Assembly (NCBI GenBank): GCA_011525745.1
Contig: WYBU01000083.1
Coordinates: 1 to 64,000 of the forward strand
Direction of reading: 5' to 3'
Source of the DNA: Planctomycetaceae bacterium
GTDB lineage: Bacteria; Planctomycetota; Phycisphaerae; UBA1845; UTPLA1
DNA length: 64,000 nucleotides
Shown here: in pieces, positions 26,283-35,143 of the stretch
How the letters are laid out: each line of letters begins with the position of its first letter
Position numbering within the stretch: the first letter of the stretch is position 1
The notes under the pieces: model-generated
The model's database searches: none
Told to the model about the DNA's origin: nothing
The model's input: the letters and a program-made list of their open reading frames with translations, nothing else
Translations under genes and position numbers: made by a program

Positions 26283-27230
26283 ATGAAAAACGGACACTTT
26301 TTTGCGTTGTTACGAGGCGCCGCGGCGGCGCCGGCGCTCGTGCTGGCGGCCTGGTTCGGATCGGACGACGCGTGCGCAGAGCGCTTCCACGCGAGCGGCG
26401 TGGCCGATTACTCCCCCGGTCCCGGCGTGACTCCCGGCGTCGGCTTCGGCATTGTCGATCGCATCCTGGGCGGGCCGCGCGGCGCCGGGCCGACGGCCGG
26501 CTCGCTGGACGTGCTGACGCTCGGCGTCGGCGGCAGCGTGACACTGACGTTCGACGCCGGGGGCCGTTCGCGGCGCATCGTCGATGGTCCCGGGCCGGAC
26601 CTGATCGTTTTCGAGAACGCGATGTACGTCGCGGGCGATCCGACGCGCTGCTTCGGCGAACTGGCCTTTGTCGAGGTCTCGACCGATGGCGTGCGGTTCG
26701 CGCGGCTGCCCAGCCGTTCGCTGACGCCGGCGCCGGTTTCGCCCTACGGCGCCATCAATCCGGCCGATGTGACCGGACTGGCCGGGGCGCACCCGACGCT
26801 GGCAAACGTCGACACGAACACGGTTGATCCGTTCGACCCGCCGGCGGCCGGCGGTGATGCGTTCGACCTGGCGGAACTGGCGGACGATCCGATGGTGGTG
26901 GCGGGGCTGGTGCGGCTGAACGACATCCGCTTCGTGCGGCTGGTGGACATCCTGGGCGACGGCAGCGTGAGCGACGCCGAAGGCGGGCCGATTTACGACC
27001 CGACGGGTTTTCAGAACTCCTGCGATATCGACGCGATCAGCGTGATTCACGGTTGCGCGCAGGGCGACGTCAACGATGACGGAACGTGCGACGCCGCCGA
27101 TGCCGCGGCGCTGGCGGCCGCGCTGCTCGATCCGGCCGATGCGGCGGATCACGCTTGCGCCGACGTGAACGGGGACGGCGACGTTAATGGGGAGGATATT
27201 CAGGCGCTGCTGAACGCGATTGGACAATGA
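26283..27230 (+). CDS. B12-regulated cell-surface protein with dockerin-like C-terminus
   Basis: 315 residues from ATG 26283, GGAGAGG upstream. A signal peptide (ALVLAAWFGSDDACA) is followed by a domain with VADYSPGPGVTPGV, SLDVLTLGVGGSVTLTF, DLIVFENAMY, FGELAFVEVSTDGVRFARLPS, and FDLAELAD to CDIDAISVI. This is the pattern of exported surface proteins that recur behind cobalamin riboswitches and near B12 transport genes in other bacteria (recalled). Residues after about 258 hold two EF-hand-like dockerin repeats (GDVNDDGTCDAADA, ADVNGDGDVNGEDI). A role in B12 capture is inferred from the riboswitch and family; no catalytic residues are seen. First gene of a probable three-gene unit. Confidence 0.85.
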   Translation: MKNGHFFALLRGAAAAPALVLAAWFGSDDACAERFHASGVADYSPGPGVTPGVGFGIVDRILGGPRGAGPTAGSLDVLTLGVGGSVTLTFDAGGRSRRIVDGPGPDLIVFENAMYVAGDPTRCFGELAFVEVSTDGVRFARLPSRSLTPAPVSPYGAINPADVTGLAGAHPTLANVDTNTVDPFDPPAAGGDAFDLAELADDPMVVAGLVRLNDIRFVRLVDILGDGSVSDAEGGPIYDPTGFQNSCDIDAISVIHGCAQGDVNDDGTCDAADAAALAAALLDPADAADHACADVNGDGDVNGEDIQALLNAIGQ

Positions 27231-27281
27231 TCGGCCTGGCCAGGTCTTGCAGTGGGTGCGGTCCGGGGCGCCGTGCTCCCA

Positions 27282-27449
27282 GAGCCGCGCAGCGTAAGCG
27301 CGCGTGATCCGCAGGCCGCTCGATGGAGAGAACTGTTCACCAGGGGAAGAGCGCCCGGCGCCTGTCGGCGAGGCAGACGCTCGTGAAGCAGGCGAACGGG
27401 AATGTGCATTGGGATTCGCCGCGATCCCGCTCGCTGACGCTTCGCGGCT
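27282..27449. mobile_element. MITE-like element A (168 bp, 28-bp terminal inverted repeats)
   Basis: The left end GAGCCGCGCAGCGTAAGC and right end GCTGACGCTTCGCGGCTC are inverted repeats of 28 bases with 24 matches. No coding capacity. A second copy follows directly in tandem, and a third lies at 55391-55559. Confidence 0.8.
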
Positions 27450-27452
27450 CCC

Positions 27453-27622
27453 AGAGCCGCGCCGCGTAAGCGCGCGGGATCCGCCCGCCGCTCGATGGAG
27501 TGAACTTCTCACCAGGAGAAGCGCGCCCGGCGCCAGTCGGCGAGGCAGACGCTCGTGAGGCAGGCGAACGGGAATGTGCAATGGGAGGCGCCGCGATCCC
27601 GCTCGCTGACGCTTCGCGGCTC
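27453..27622. mobile_element. MITE-like element B (170 bp), tandem to element A
   Basis: Direct copy of element A displaced by 171 bases, with about 90% identity by eye, and again with 28-bp terminal inverted repeats (24 of 28). It ends 17 bases before the next start codon, so it supplies most of the leader of that gene. Confidence 0.8.
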
Positions 27623-27639
27623 TGATAAGGATGGGAACC

Positions 27640-28746
27640 ATGCTTCAACCAAAGCGTATCGCAACGTTGTTCGTGTTCATCGCACCCGCCATCGCGGCGG
27701 CTCAGCCGCTGCACTCCGACGGGCGCTACCTGCTCGATCCGATCTACGACTCGCAGGCGCCCGGCCTGGGACCGATCGGCCTGATTTCGTCGGCGACGGC
27801 GCTGTCCGGGCTGGCCGGTCGCGACGTGCTGACCGTGCCGCTGCCTGCCGAAGCGCCGTCGGCGCCGCGGTTTACGCTGCCCGGCACGATCGGCGGCGCG
27901 CCGGCGTTTCCCGCTGCGTTCTGCGTGAGCGACGGCGCGCACATCCTGACCGCGCAGTCCGGGGCGCCTTCCGGCGCGACATTCGCCGGCGAGGCGTACC
28001 TCACGCCCGCGGGCGGCGGTGCGACGACGGTCGCCACGATCAACGGGCCTTACGACGCGACGCTGCGCGGTGGAGCGTTCGTCGTGTCGGCCGCGCACGG
28101 CGCCGACTCGTTCGGCGAGTCGACCGGCATCTATGGCGGTGTGTTCGGCGACTACCAGGGCAACGGGTTGTACGCGATGAGCATTGCCGGCGGGAGCGTC
28201 GCGGGGCTGGACCTGTTGTTCGACACGGGCGCCTACAGCGGCGCCGTGACGGCCGATCCGGCCACGGGCGATCTTTATTTCGCGCTGGGCGGCGACAGTG
28301 CGACGCTGGGCGGCGCGCCGGCCGGCTACAACGACATCTGGGTCATCAAGGCGGCCGACATCGCGGCGGCGATCGGTCCGGGCGCGGTCTCGCCGGTCAG
28401 CGCCGACTACGTCGCTTCGATCGGCTTCAACGATTTCATCACGGGCTTTGCGTTCGATCCGGCCGGCGGGCTGCTGGTGGGGCTGACCGACTTCGGCTTC
28501 GGCCCCGATCGGATCGTTCGTTACGACATCGACGCGAGCAATCCGGCCGATTACGCGGGTACGTCGAGCGGCGCGGTGGTGACCGGCGCGGACGCGAGCG
28601 TGCGCATCCTCGATTTCGTGCTGGACGGCAACGTGCTGCGCGTCACGGCGATACCGGAGCCGGCGACGCTGCTGCTGCTGATCGGCGGGCTGGCGTCGCG
28701 GCGCGCCCGGCGGCGATCATCGGCACAAGGGGAGTGGATGGCATGA
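27640..28746 (+). CDS. PEP-CTERM exported beta-propeller-like protein
   Basis: 368 residues from ATG 27640 (AAGG at a better distance than for ATG 27631). The signal peptide IATLFVFIAPAIAAAQ is followed by repeated blade-like strands (GLDLLFDTGAYSGAVTADPATGDLYFALGG, DYVASIGFNDFITGFAFDPAGGLLVGLTDFGFG) and a C-terminal sorting signal: PEPATLLLLIGGLASRRARRR. PEP-CTERM signals are cut by exosortase. YncE-like propellers of this sort accompany the preceding surface protein in B12-controlled loci elsewhere (recalled). Its stop overlaps the next start as ATGA. Two MITE-like elements separate it from the first gene. Confidence 0.83.
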   Translation: MLQPKRIATLFVFIAPAIAAAQPLHSDGRYLLDPIYDSQAPGLGPIGLISSATALSGLAGRDVLTVPLPAEAPSAPRFTLPGTIGGAPAFPAAFCVSDGAHILTAQSGAPSGATFAGEAYLTPAGGGATTVATINGPYDATLRGGAFVVSAAHGADSFGESTGIYGGVFGDYQGNGLYAMSIAGGSVAGLDLLFDTGAYSGAVTADPATGDLYFALGGDSATLGGAPAGYNDIWVIKAADIAAAIGPGAVSPVSADYVASIGFNDFITGFAFDPAGGLLVGLTDFGFGPDRIVRYDIDASNPADYAGTSSGAVVTGADASVRILDFVLDGNVLRVTAIPEPATLLLLIGGLASRRARRRSSAQGEWMA

Positions 28747-29735
28747 CGCAGATCGTTGGCAGCGGACTGACATCGCGGGTGAAAACCCCGATTCAAGACA
28801 ACCATTTGCAGGAACGGGCATCGCCTCATCCCAAGGCCGCTCGCCGCTGCCCCACCGTCGCGGTTCGGTTCGGCCTTTTCAACCACGTTTCAGGCGGTCG
28901 CGCGTTTACGCTGATCGAGCTGCTGGTCGTCATCGCGATCATCGCCGCCGTCGTGTCGCTGCTGCTGCCGGCGCTGGGCGGCGCTCGGCGCGCGGGCAAG
29001 GCGGCCGCGTGCGCGTCGAATCTGCGCCAGTTGGCGACGCTCAATCAGCAGTACGCGTTCGACAACGACGACTACCTCGTGCCGGCCGCTTCGGACATCT
29101 GGAGCACGGGCGGCGGTCTGCACCGCTGGCATGGCACGCGGCGATCCGCCGCGCCGACGGCCAATGCGGCGGACACCGTCTTCGATCCGCGAATCGGTCC
29201 GCTGGCGCGTTATCTGGGCGACGAGCGCGTCAAGGAGTGCGCCGAGTTCGACCAAAGCCTCAAGGACGACGGCGCGGGCGCCTACGAAATCGGCAGCGGC
29301 GGCTACGGCTACAACCAGCTTTACGTGGGTTCGCGTCACTGGGCCGAGGGTCATTACTTTCAGAGTCCGGGTCAATTGCTCGGCACGATCACTACCGAAA
29401 TCGCCGATGCCTCGCGCACGGTGATGTTCGCCGACGCGGCGATGCCTCAGATGGTCGGCGGCTCGCTGGTGCTGGCCGAAGAATCGTTCGTCTATCCGCC
29501 GCACTTTCTCGACGACGCCGGCCGGGCGCAGCCGGATTGGGGACTGGCGACGCCGGATGTACACTTTCGCCACGACGGACGGGCACAGGCGGCCTGGTGC
29601 GACGGCCACGTGGATGCGCGGAGGATGGATTTCACGCTGGACGGCCCCAACGTGTATGGCGCCGACTCGCGCGCCGCCGGGGTGGGCTGGTTCGGGCCGG
29701 AGAACAATTCGTTGTTTGATGTGAGGGGGAGATAG
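28743..29735 (+). CDS. Pseudopilin, third gene of the B12-controlled unit
   Basis: 330 residues from ATG 28743, in a four-base ATGA overlap with the PEP-CTERM gene. The leader is unusually long: about 54 residues, partly encoded by a dispersed GGTCGCGGTTCGG repeat, before RAFTLIELLVVIAIIAAVVSLLLPALGGARR. Prepilin peptidase would cut before F with Glu at +5; Ala rather than Gly is at -1. ACASNLRQLATLNQQYAFDNDDYL and the C-terminal HDGRAQAAWCDGHVDARRMD follow the planctomycete pseudopilin plan. Translational coupling ties it to the riboswitch-led genes. Whether it serves B12 uptake is unknown. Confidence 0.87.
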   Translation: MTQIVGSGLTSRVKTPIQDNHLQERASPHPKAARRCPTVAVRFGLFNHVSGGRAFTLIELLVVIAIIAAVVSLLLPALGGARRAGKAAACASNLRQLATLNQQYAFDNDDYLVPAASDIWSTGGGLHRWHGTRRSAAPTANAADTVFDPRIGPLARYLGDERVKECAEFDQSLKDDGAGAYEIGSGGYGYNQLYVGSRHWAEGHYFQSPGQLLGTITTEIADASRTVMFADAAMPQMVGGSLVLAEESFVYPPHFLDDAGRAQPDWGLATPDVHFRHDGRAQAAWCDGHVDARRMDFTLDGPNVYGADSRAAGVGWFGPENNSLFDVRGR

Positions 29736-30080
29736 GGGGGAGCGGGGTTCGCTGTGCGGACCGTTCGCCATGAGCGATCAGCGATCGGCTTTCAGCGATC
29801 AGCGATCCGCAGGCGGTTCTCCGTCGTCTGCGAACAGGCGTCGTTCCCGCGCAGGCGGGAATCCAGTATTCCTCGACACCCACGCCGCAGCGTAATGACG
29901 GACGACGTGGACAACATGGACGAAGTGGACGCGCGACCATGCGGCGGCCGGCAGGGATTTGCCGGTCACCATGTCGTCGATCGCGCCTCGTGCGCAGCGG
30001 GGCCGATCCGTCGCTTCGTCCCGTTCGGCTGTTGCCTGTTTCCTGATTTTCGGCTTTGACTTTTCGACTGTTTTCGGCGC
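29736..30080. repeat. Composite intergenic repeat block 1
   Basis: Holds short tandem copies of GCGATCAGCGATC/GGCTTTCAGC (29768-29812), a GGACGACGTGGACAACATGG element (about 29903) and TTTGACTTTTCGACTG (about 30055). The same three kinds of sequence recur in 34744-35143 and partly in 36640-36855. No gene is supported. Confidence 0.6.
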
Positions 30081-31307
30081 TTACTCGCGCTGCGGGGGCG
30101 GCGCGTGGGCTTGCAGGATTTCGTAGACCGCTTCGGCGGCGACGCGGTGGCCGTCGCGGTTCCAGTGCGGATCGTTCTCGAAGCAGGTGGGATACACGCC
30201 GGCGTTGCGGAAGTGCGTCAGCAGCGAGTGGCACGGAAAGTCGGCCCGCGCGGCGAAGTCGGCCAGCCAGTCGTCCGGCGCATCGACGTGCGGACCGAGC
30301 GGCGGATAGAGATGGGCTTCGGGATCGCGCGGGCTTTCGCGGTCGCTGTATTGAAAGCCGCGCGGCAGCAGCAGCAGAACGAAGGAGCATTTCAACGTGT
30401 CGCGGCAGAAGGCGTGAATGTCACGGATGTTCCGCTCGGTCTCCTGCACGAACGGGCGGCTCTGCTCGAACGGCTGAAGCGCCAGGAAGAAATAGGGCAT
30501 CGCCACGTTTTTCGGCACGGCGTGACGCGGGATGATCGAGCGGAAACGAAAGTCGTCATAGAGCATCGACACGGCCGAGTCCAGCCCGGCGACGTGAATC
30601 AGGTAGAGCGTCGGCGACAGCACGGGATAGCCGATCTGATGGCGATAACGGATGTCGTCGCTGAAGTCGGTCATGTCCAGCGAGAGCACGACGAGATCGG
30701 GCTTGTACTTCGCGCCGATGTCGCGCAACAGGCGATAGGACAGCAACGGCGACGAGGAGGCCCAGCCGAAGTTGACGGCGCGCAGCGGCGAATGGGGGTC
30801 GCGCAGGCGAAACATGCGCTCGACCTGCGCCGGAAAGGCGTCGCGTTCGTCGTCGAGCCACAGTCCGAAGGTGAACGAGTCGCCGAGGAAAATGACGTTG
30901 AAGTCCTCGTCGCGCACCGCGCCGGCCTCGAACGGGCAGCGGATGCCGTCGGAATTGATGCCGCCCGCGGGGTTGGGCTTCATGCGATGGTCGACGTCGA
31001 GGTCGTGGGTCTTGGCCACGTGGCGCTCGATGATGCGCCGGCCGGCGTACTCGAAGAGGCCCCACGACAGCAGGCTGCTGAGACACAAAGCGATCAGCCT
31101 GCGATTTCTGATGAAAAAGAGCTGGTACAGCAGCAGCCCCAGCAGCGCCACGGCCGCGATCGTCGGCAGGCGCTCGAACAGCAGCGCCGCCAGCACGAAG
31201 CACAGAACGGCGGCGCGGCGCTTGGCGCGGAGGCGCGCAGCGGGTTCGCAGGCCGCGGGCGCGATGCTTGATTGGGGCGATTCGGACTTCATCGCACCGA
31301 TCAACAT
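30081..31307 (-). CDS. SGNH/GDSL hydrolase with N-terminal membrane segments
   Basis: 408 residues from ATG 31307; ATG 31292 is an alternative and neither has a clear Shine-Dalgarno. Two or three hydrophobic helices occur in the first 100 residues (VLCFVLAALLFERLPTIAAVALLGLLLYQLFF; LIALCLSSLLSWGLFEY). The hydrolase part has block I VIFLGDSFTFGLW (Ser nucleophile in GDS), block III-like NFGWASSSPLL and block V NDPHWNRDGHR with the Asp-xx-His of SGNH enzymes. Membrane-anchored SGNH proteins often act on acyl groups of exopolysaccharide or peptidoglycan; the substrate here is unknown. It stands alone, followed by a repeat block. Confidence 0.8.
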   Translation of the reverse strand: MLIGAMKSESPQSSIAPAACEPAARLRAKRRAAVLCFVLAALLFERLPTIAAVALLGLLLYQLFFIRNRRLIALCLSSLLSWGLFEYAGRRIIERHVAKTHDLDVDHRMKPNPAGGINSDGIRCPFEAGAVRDEDFNVIFLGDSFTFGLWLDDERDAFPAQVERMFRLRDPHSPLRAVNFGWASSSPLLSYRLLRDIGAKYKPDLVVLSLDMTDFSDDIRYRHQIGYPVLSPTLYLIHVAGLDSAVSMLYDDFRFRSIIPRHAVPKNVAMPYFFLALQPFEQSRPFVQETERNIRDIHAFCRDTLKCSFVLLLLPRGFQYSDRESPRDPEAHLYPPLGPHVDAPDDWLADFAARADFPCHSLLTHFRNAGVYPTCFENDPHWNRDGHRVAAEAVYEILQAHAPPPQRE

Positions 31308-31567
31308 AACCGCGACAGCGGAGCGCCGTCAGCGGTTCGACGGCGGCGGGCCGGCGCCGAGGCGCGGACGGGACCGGCAAGGCCGGCCGGCCGCCGCGAC
31401 GACACTTGTGAAATCCTGTCACATAAGTATAATCAGACTAAAAGTTTCCGTTCATTTGCATGGAAATCAGCGGATTGAAGCGAAAGACCGACTGACAAAT
31501 CGTGCTATAAGTAGTAGAGTCGTCTGATTGAATCACGCGGAGCGGCTCGGCCGGCGGAGGCGAAGCG

Positions 31568-32824
31568 ATGTCAAGGGTGCTGATCGTCGATGACGAGCCT
31601 GGTTATTGCGACAATCTGCGGACCGGCCTTTCCCGGCTGGGATACGAAGTCCGATCGGCGCTGAGCGGACGCGAGGCGATCGACGTCGGCACGGCGTTTC
31701 GGCCCGAGGTTCTGGTCACCGACTGGCTGCTGAAGAACTCCATCAACGGGCTGCACGTGGCCCAATCGCTGCGTGCCGTCTCGCCGGACCTGCGAACGAT
31801 CATGATCACGGGATACGGCTCGGGCGACGTGCGCATCCAGGCGCGCAAAGCGGACGTGCTCGATCTGATCGAGAAGCCATTCAAGCTCACGCGGCTTCAC
31901 GACGCGCTGCGTACCGTTCTGGCCGCCGAAAAGCCCGCGCCGCCGGAACCGCAGGTGGCGGTGATGTTGGTCGACGCCGCCGGCGATCTGATGCACGCCA
32001 ACGCCCGCGCGCGGACGCTGATGCACGAGGCCCTGGGCGGCGAACCGCCGCACTCGTTCGCCGACATGTTTGCCGCCGGAGCGTCGCCCGATCTGTCGGC
32101 CGCGTCGCACGGCTGGGTCGAGGCACGGACGGCCTCGCGGCGCGGCGTCACGTGGCGCATCCGCACCCGCCCATTGCTCGAGGCCAAGGGCTGGCTGGTG
32201 GTCGTGGGGCTGGCGGACGACGTGTATCTGCAAGACCACACGTTGGTCCGCACGTTGCTGAACATCCCGCCCGCGCACGAAGCCCGCTGGCCCATCGCGG
32301 GTCACGCACTCGTCGTCGACGAGCAGGCGATTTCGCGCCGCATGGTCATCAATGCGTTGCAGTCGATCGGCTGTTCGTGCCACTCGGCCGAGTCGGCCGC
32401 GGCGGCGGTCAAGTTCGTTCAGAACGATCGCGACATCCGCGTGGTCATCCTCGACGTCGACATGCCCGGCAGCCGGGTGGACAGTTTTTCGCTGGTCGGA
32501 CCGCTGGTGACGCGGCTGCGCCAGTTGCGCCCGAGCCTGGTGTTCGTCGGCAACAGCACGATCGATCGGCGCGAGGACTTCGCCGCCCACGGCGTTACGC
32601 GCTTTCTTCAGGAGCCGTGGGACATCGACGATCTGATCCGGCTGCTGACCGGCCGCATGGGGAACTGCCTCGAATGCGGGCTGACACTGCCGCTGCGCCA
32701 GCCGTCGACGGGCGAGACGGCCGGGGCGTGGGTCTGCCGCGGCTGCGGAGCGCGCTATCAGGGCGTTCTGGACGAGGCGTTTCCCGAGACGATCCGCGAA
32801 CACGTGCGATCGCAGGGAAGCTGA
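31568..32824 (+). CDS. Response regulator with REC-PAS-like-REC-zinc ribbon architecture
   Basis: 418 residues. The first receiver domain (1-120) has the acidic pair DDE, phospho-acceptor D52 and K103, so it should be active. Residues about 128-225 resemble a PAS domain. A second receiver-like domain (about 244-362) keeps D296 in ILDVDMPG but has lost the usual Lys (FLQEPWDI), so it may be degenerate. The C-terminus holds a four-Cys zinc ribbon: C367, C370, C390, C393. There is no DNA-binding helix-turn-helix or output enzyme. The zinc ribbon may bind protein or nucleic acid. No partner kinase is adjacent. The start follows GGCGGAGGCGAAGCG. Confidence 0.85.
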   Translation: MSRVLIVDDEPGYCDNLRTGLSRLGYEVRSALSGREAIDVGTAFRPEVLVTDWLLKNSINGLHVAQSLRAVSPDLRTIMITGYGSGDVRIQARKADVLDLIEKPFKLTRLHDALRTVLAAEKPAPPEPQVAVMLVDAAGDLMHANARARTLMHEALGGEPPHSFADMFAAGASPDLSAASHGWVEARTASRRGVTWRIRTRPLLEAKGWLVVVGLADDVYLQDHTLVRTLLNIPPAHEARWPIAGHALVVDEQAISRRMVINALQSIGCSCHSAESAAAAVKFVQNDRDIRVVILDVDMPGSRVDSFSLVGPLVTRLRQLRPSLVFVGNSTIDRREDFAAHGVTRFLQEPWDIDDLIRLLTGRMGNCLECGLTLPLRQPSTGETAGAWVCRGCGARYQGVLDEAFPETIREHVRSQGS

Positions 32825-32907
32825 TCCGCGGCCGCGGGTCATCCCGTAAGGGCGCTGCGCGGCAATGACTTGAACGAATCAGCGATGTCAAGCAGGGCGA
32901 CGCTCAA

Positions 32908-33008
32908 CATGGCCAAGCCCTCGCGAGCGTGGGACAAACGGGCGGGACGCCCGTCCCACCCGCAACATTAAGGCTCGCTTCGCGCGAGGGCTTGACCCTG
33001 CCGCCCGC
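32908..33008. repeat. REP-like palindrome, GGCACGGTCAAG family, copy 3
   Basis: Left arm CATGGCCAAGCCCTCGCGAG, right arm CGCGAGGGCTTGACCCTG, enclosing a second hairpin ACGGGCGGGACGCCCGT. It lies downstream of the response regulator and of the convergent transporter gene. Confidence 0.75.
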
Positions 33009-33120
33009 CCGGAATCGTGCAAATTATTTTTGAGCGCGTGCCGAGCACTTCGAGCTTCGCATGTGACGAACGAGTTCCGCGAGTTTCGCAACGGGCATTT
33101 GCTCGCGGCCCGTCGCCGCC

Positions 33121-34743
33121 TTACGTCTTCACGCTTACGGCTTCTTTGGGCCGTTCGCGCATCCGCCGGCGGCCGTTTATCAGCTTCTCGAGCGGCGCTT
33201 CCTGAGTGGGTCCCGATTCTCGCTCCTCGCGATGGAAGCGTGCCGTCAGCGATTCCCAGTCGATCATCAGCCGCCCGCCGGTCGCCTCATGCTGCGTCCG
33301 CCAGTTCATCAGCAGGTCCATGCACGCATGGTCGATGTAGTCGAGCCGCTCGAACTGCACGTGCAGCTCCGTGCTCGGCCGCACCTGTTCTAGCGCCGCG
33401 GCGAGTTGCGGCAGGCGAATGAAAGTCGCCGCGCCGCGCAGGTGCAGAATCGTGCGGTTCTCGGCGAAACGGTCTTCGATGTGGAACTCCAGATGTGAGA
33501 AGAGATAGAGCAGCTTGATGGCCGACAGGCCGATGCCCACGAGCACGCCGGTCAACAAATCGGCCGCCACGATCGTGATCACCGTCGCCGCATAAATCGC
33601 CACTTCGCTGCGGCCATAAGCCGACAGCTCGCGCATCACCTTGACGTTTATCAGCTTGTAGCCGGTATACACCAGCACCGCCGCCAGGCTGGCGGTCGGC
33701 ACCATGCGCAGCACCTGCGGCAGCATCGCCGCGAACAACAGCAGCCACACGCCGTGCAGGATCGCCGACAGCCGTGTTCGCGCTCCCGCATCGACGTTGG
33801 CCGCGCTGCGCACGATTACGCCGGTCATGGGCAGCGCGCCGACGAGGCCGCAGAGCATGTTGCCCACGCCTTGGGCCGCCAGCTCCTTGTCGTATTTCGT
33901 GCGCGGCCCCCGGTGCATCTTGTCCATGGCGGTGGCGCACAGCAGCGTCTCGGCCGACGCGATGAAGGCCATCGCGATTCCCGCGACGAGAAACCGCCCG
34001 TCCAGCAGATTGGTCCACGCGCCGGCCGTGGGCCAGCGGATGGCGTCGCTGAGGTTTTCCGGCACCGGCACGCGATTGACGTTCAGCCCGAGCAGCGCCG
34101 CCGCGGCGGTTGCCACGGCCACGGCGACCAGCGGCGCCGGAATCGCCTTGAGTTTGCCGGGGACGAGCGGCTTCCATACGATCAGCAGCAGGATCGTAAA
34201 CAGCCCCACCATCGCGGCCAGGTGGTGCGACGAGTCGTCCATCGGCGTGAGGCCTTTCCACACCGCCTCCGGCAGCGACAGCAGATTGGTCAGGCCGCTG
34301 CCTTTTGGCGCGTCGTCGACCATGACGTGAAACTGACCGGCGAAGATCAGCACGCCGATGCCCGCCAGCATCCCGTGTATCACCGCCGGCGACACGGCGC
34401 GGAACCACTGTCCGAATCGCAACAGGCCGGCGGTGAGCTGAAGCCCGCCGGCCACAAAGACGATCACCGCCAGACCGGCCGGTCCTTCGCGCTGAACGAT
34501 GTCGTAAACGACGACGGCCAGACCCGCGGCCGGACCGCTCACCTGAAGCGGCGCGCCGGACAGCGTGCCGACGACGATTCCGCCGATCACGCCGGTGATG
34601 ATGCCGGCCGCCGGCTCCATTCCCGACGCAATGGCGATGCCCATGCACAGGGGCAGGGCCACCAGAAACACCACGATCGACGCCAGCAGGTCATGCCTGA
34701 CGCCGCCGGTCGTTACCCGCTCCGCAGTTGATGCCTCGTTCAT
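33121..34743 (-). CDS. SulP family anion transporter with STAS domain (possible bicarbonate or sulfate uptake)
   Basis: 540 residues from ATG 34743. About a dozen hydrophobic segments between 20 and 420 begin DLLASIVVFLVALPLCMGIAIASGMEPAAGIITGVIGG, the SulP signature region; GVGNMLCGLVGALPMTGVIVRSAANVDAGARTRLSAI is the second SulP block. A STAS domain follows (about 425-520). SulP proteins take up sulfate, bicarbonate or dicarboxylates, often with sodium or protons. The beta-carbonic anhydrase gene upstream on the same strand argues for bicarbonate. The spacer of 400 bases contains repeats, so co-transcription is not assured. Confidence 0.9.
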   Translation of the reverse strand: MNEASTAERVTTGGVRHDLLASIVVFLVALPLCMGIAIASGMEPAAGIITGVIGGIVVGTLSGAPLQVSGPAAGLAVVVYDIVQREGPAGLAVIVFVAGGLQLTAGLLRFGQWFRAVSPAVIHGMLAGIGVLIFAGQFHVMVDDAPKGSGLTNLLSLPEAVWKGLTPMDDSSHHLAAMVGLFTILLLIVWKPLVPGKLKAIPAPLVAVAVATAAAALLGLNVNRVPVPENLSDAIRWPTAGAWTNLLDGRFLVAGIAMAFIASAETLLCATAMDKMHRGPRTKYDKELAAQGVGNMLCGLVGALPMTGVIVRSAANVDAGARTRLSAILHGVWLLLFAAMLPQVLRMVPTASLAAVLVYTGYKLINVKVMRELSAYGRSEVAIYAATVITIVAADLLTGVLVGIGLSAIKLLYLFSHLEFHIEDRFAENRTILHLRGAATFIRLPQLAAALEQVRPSTELHVQFERLDYIDHACMDLLMNWRTQHEATGGRLMIDWESLTARFHREERESGPTQEAPLEKLINGRRRMRERPKEAVSVKT

Positions 34744-35143
34744 GTTTCGTCGTTCTCCCGCGCGTGTGGTGCGGACGCTAAGCCCTAAGCCACAAGCCGT
34801 AGGCGGTAAGCTCGAATGCAGTTGTCAGTTGTCAGTTGCCGGCGAATGCCGTCAGCCATCAGCTTTCAGCCCCAAGTCGTCATAACCACGCAGAGGGGAT
34901 TCCGGCTTTCCGCGGAGTCCGCATCGCCGCGTGACGGTGGACGACATGGACAGCATGGACGCCGTGGACCGGCGCGCATCGGGTGGCCCGGAAGGAAACG
35001 CCAGACACCCCAGCGCCGATAGCTCCCTTGCGCGCGTCGTGGCCGCTGCGTCGCTGACTTCTGATTCCTGACCGCCGGCCTTCCATTTGTGCCTTTGTTT
35101 CGACGTTTCGTTTCGACTGTCGATTGCCGACTTTCCCCGGCCG
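34744..35143. repeat. Composite intergenic repeat block 2
   Basis: Contains tandem CAGTTGTCAGTTGTCAGTTG and GTCAGCCATCAGCTTTCAGC (34815-34870), a GGACGACATGGACAGCATGG element (about 34939) and TTTCGACGTTTCGTTTCGAC (about 35098). It is built from the same parts as 29736-30080. No gene seen. Confidence 0.6.

Noticed and set aside
27282-27622. Tandem copies as a tandem gene duplication
   Set aside because: No coding frame is kept between the copies. Terminal inverted repeats and the third copy elsewhere fit a small mobile element better.
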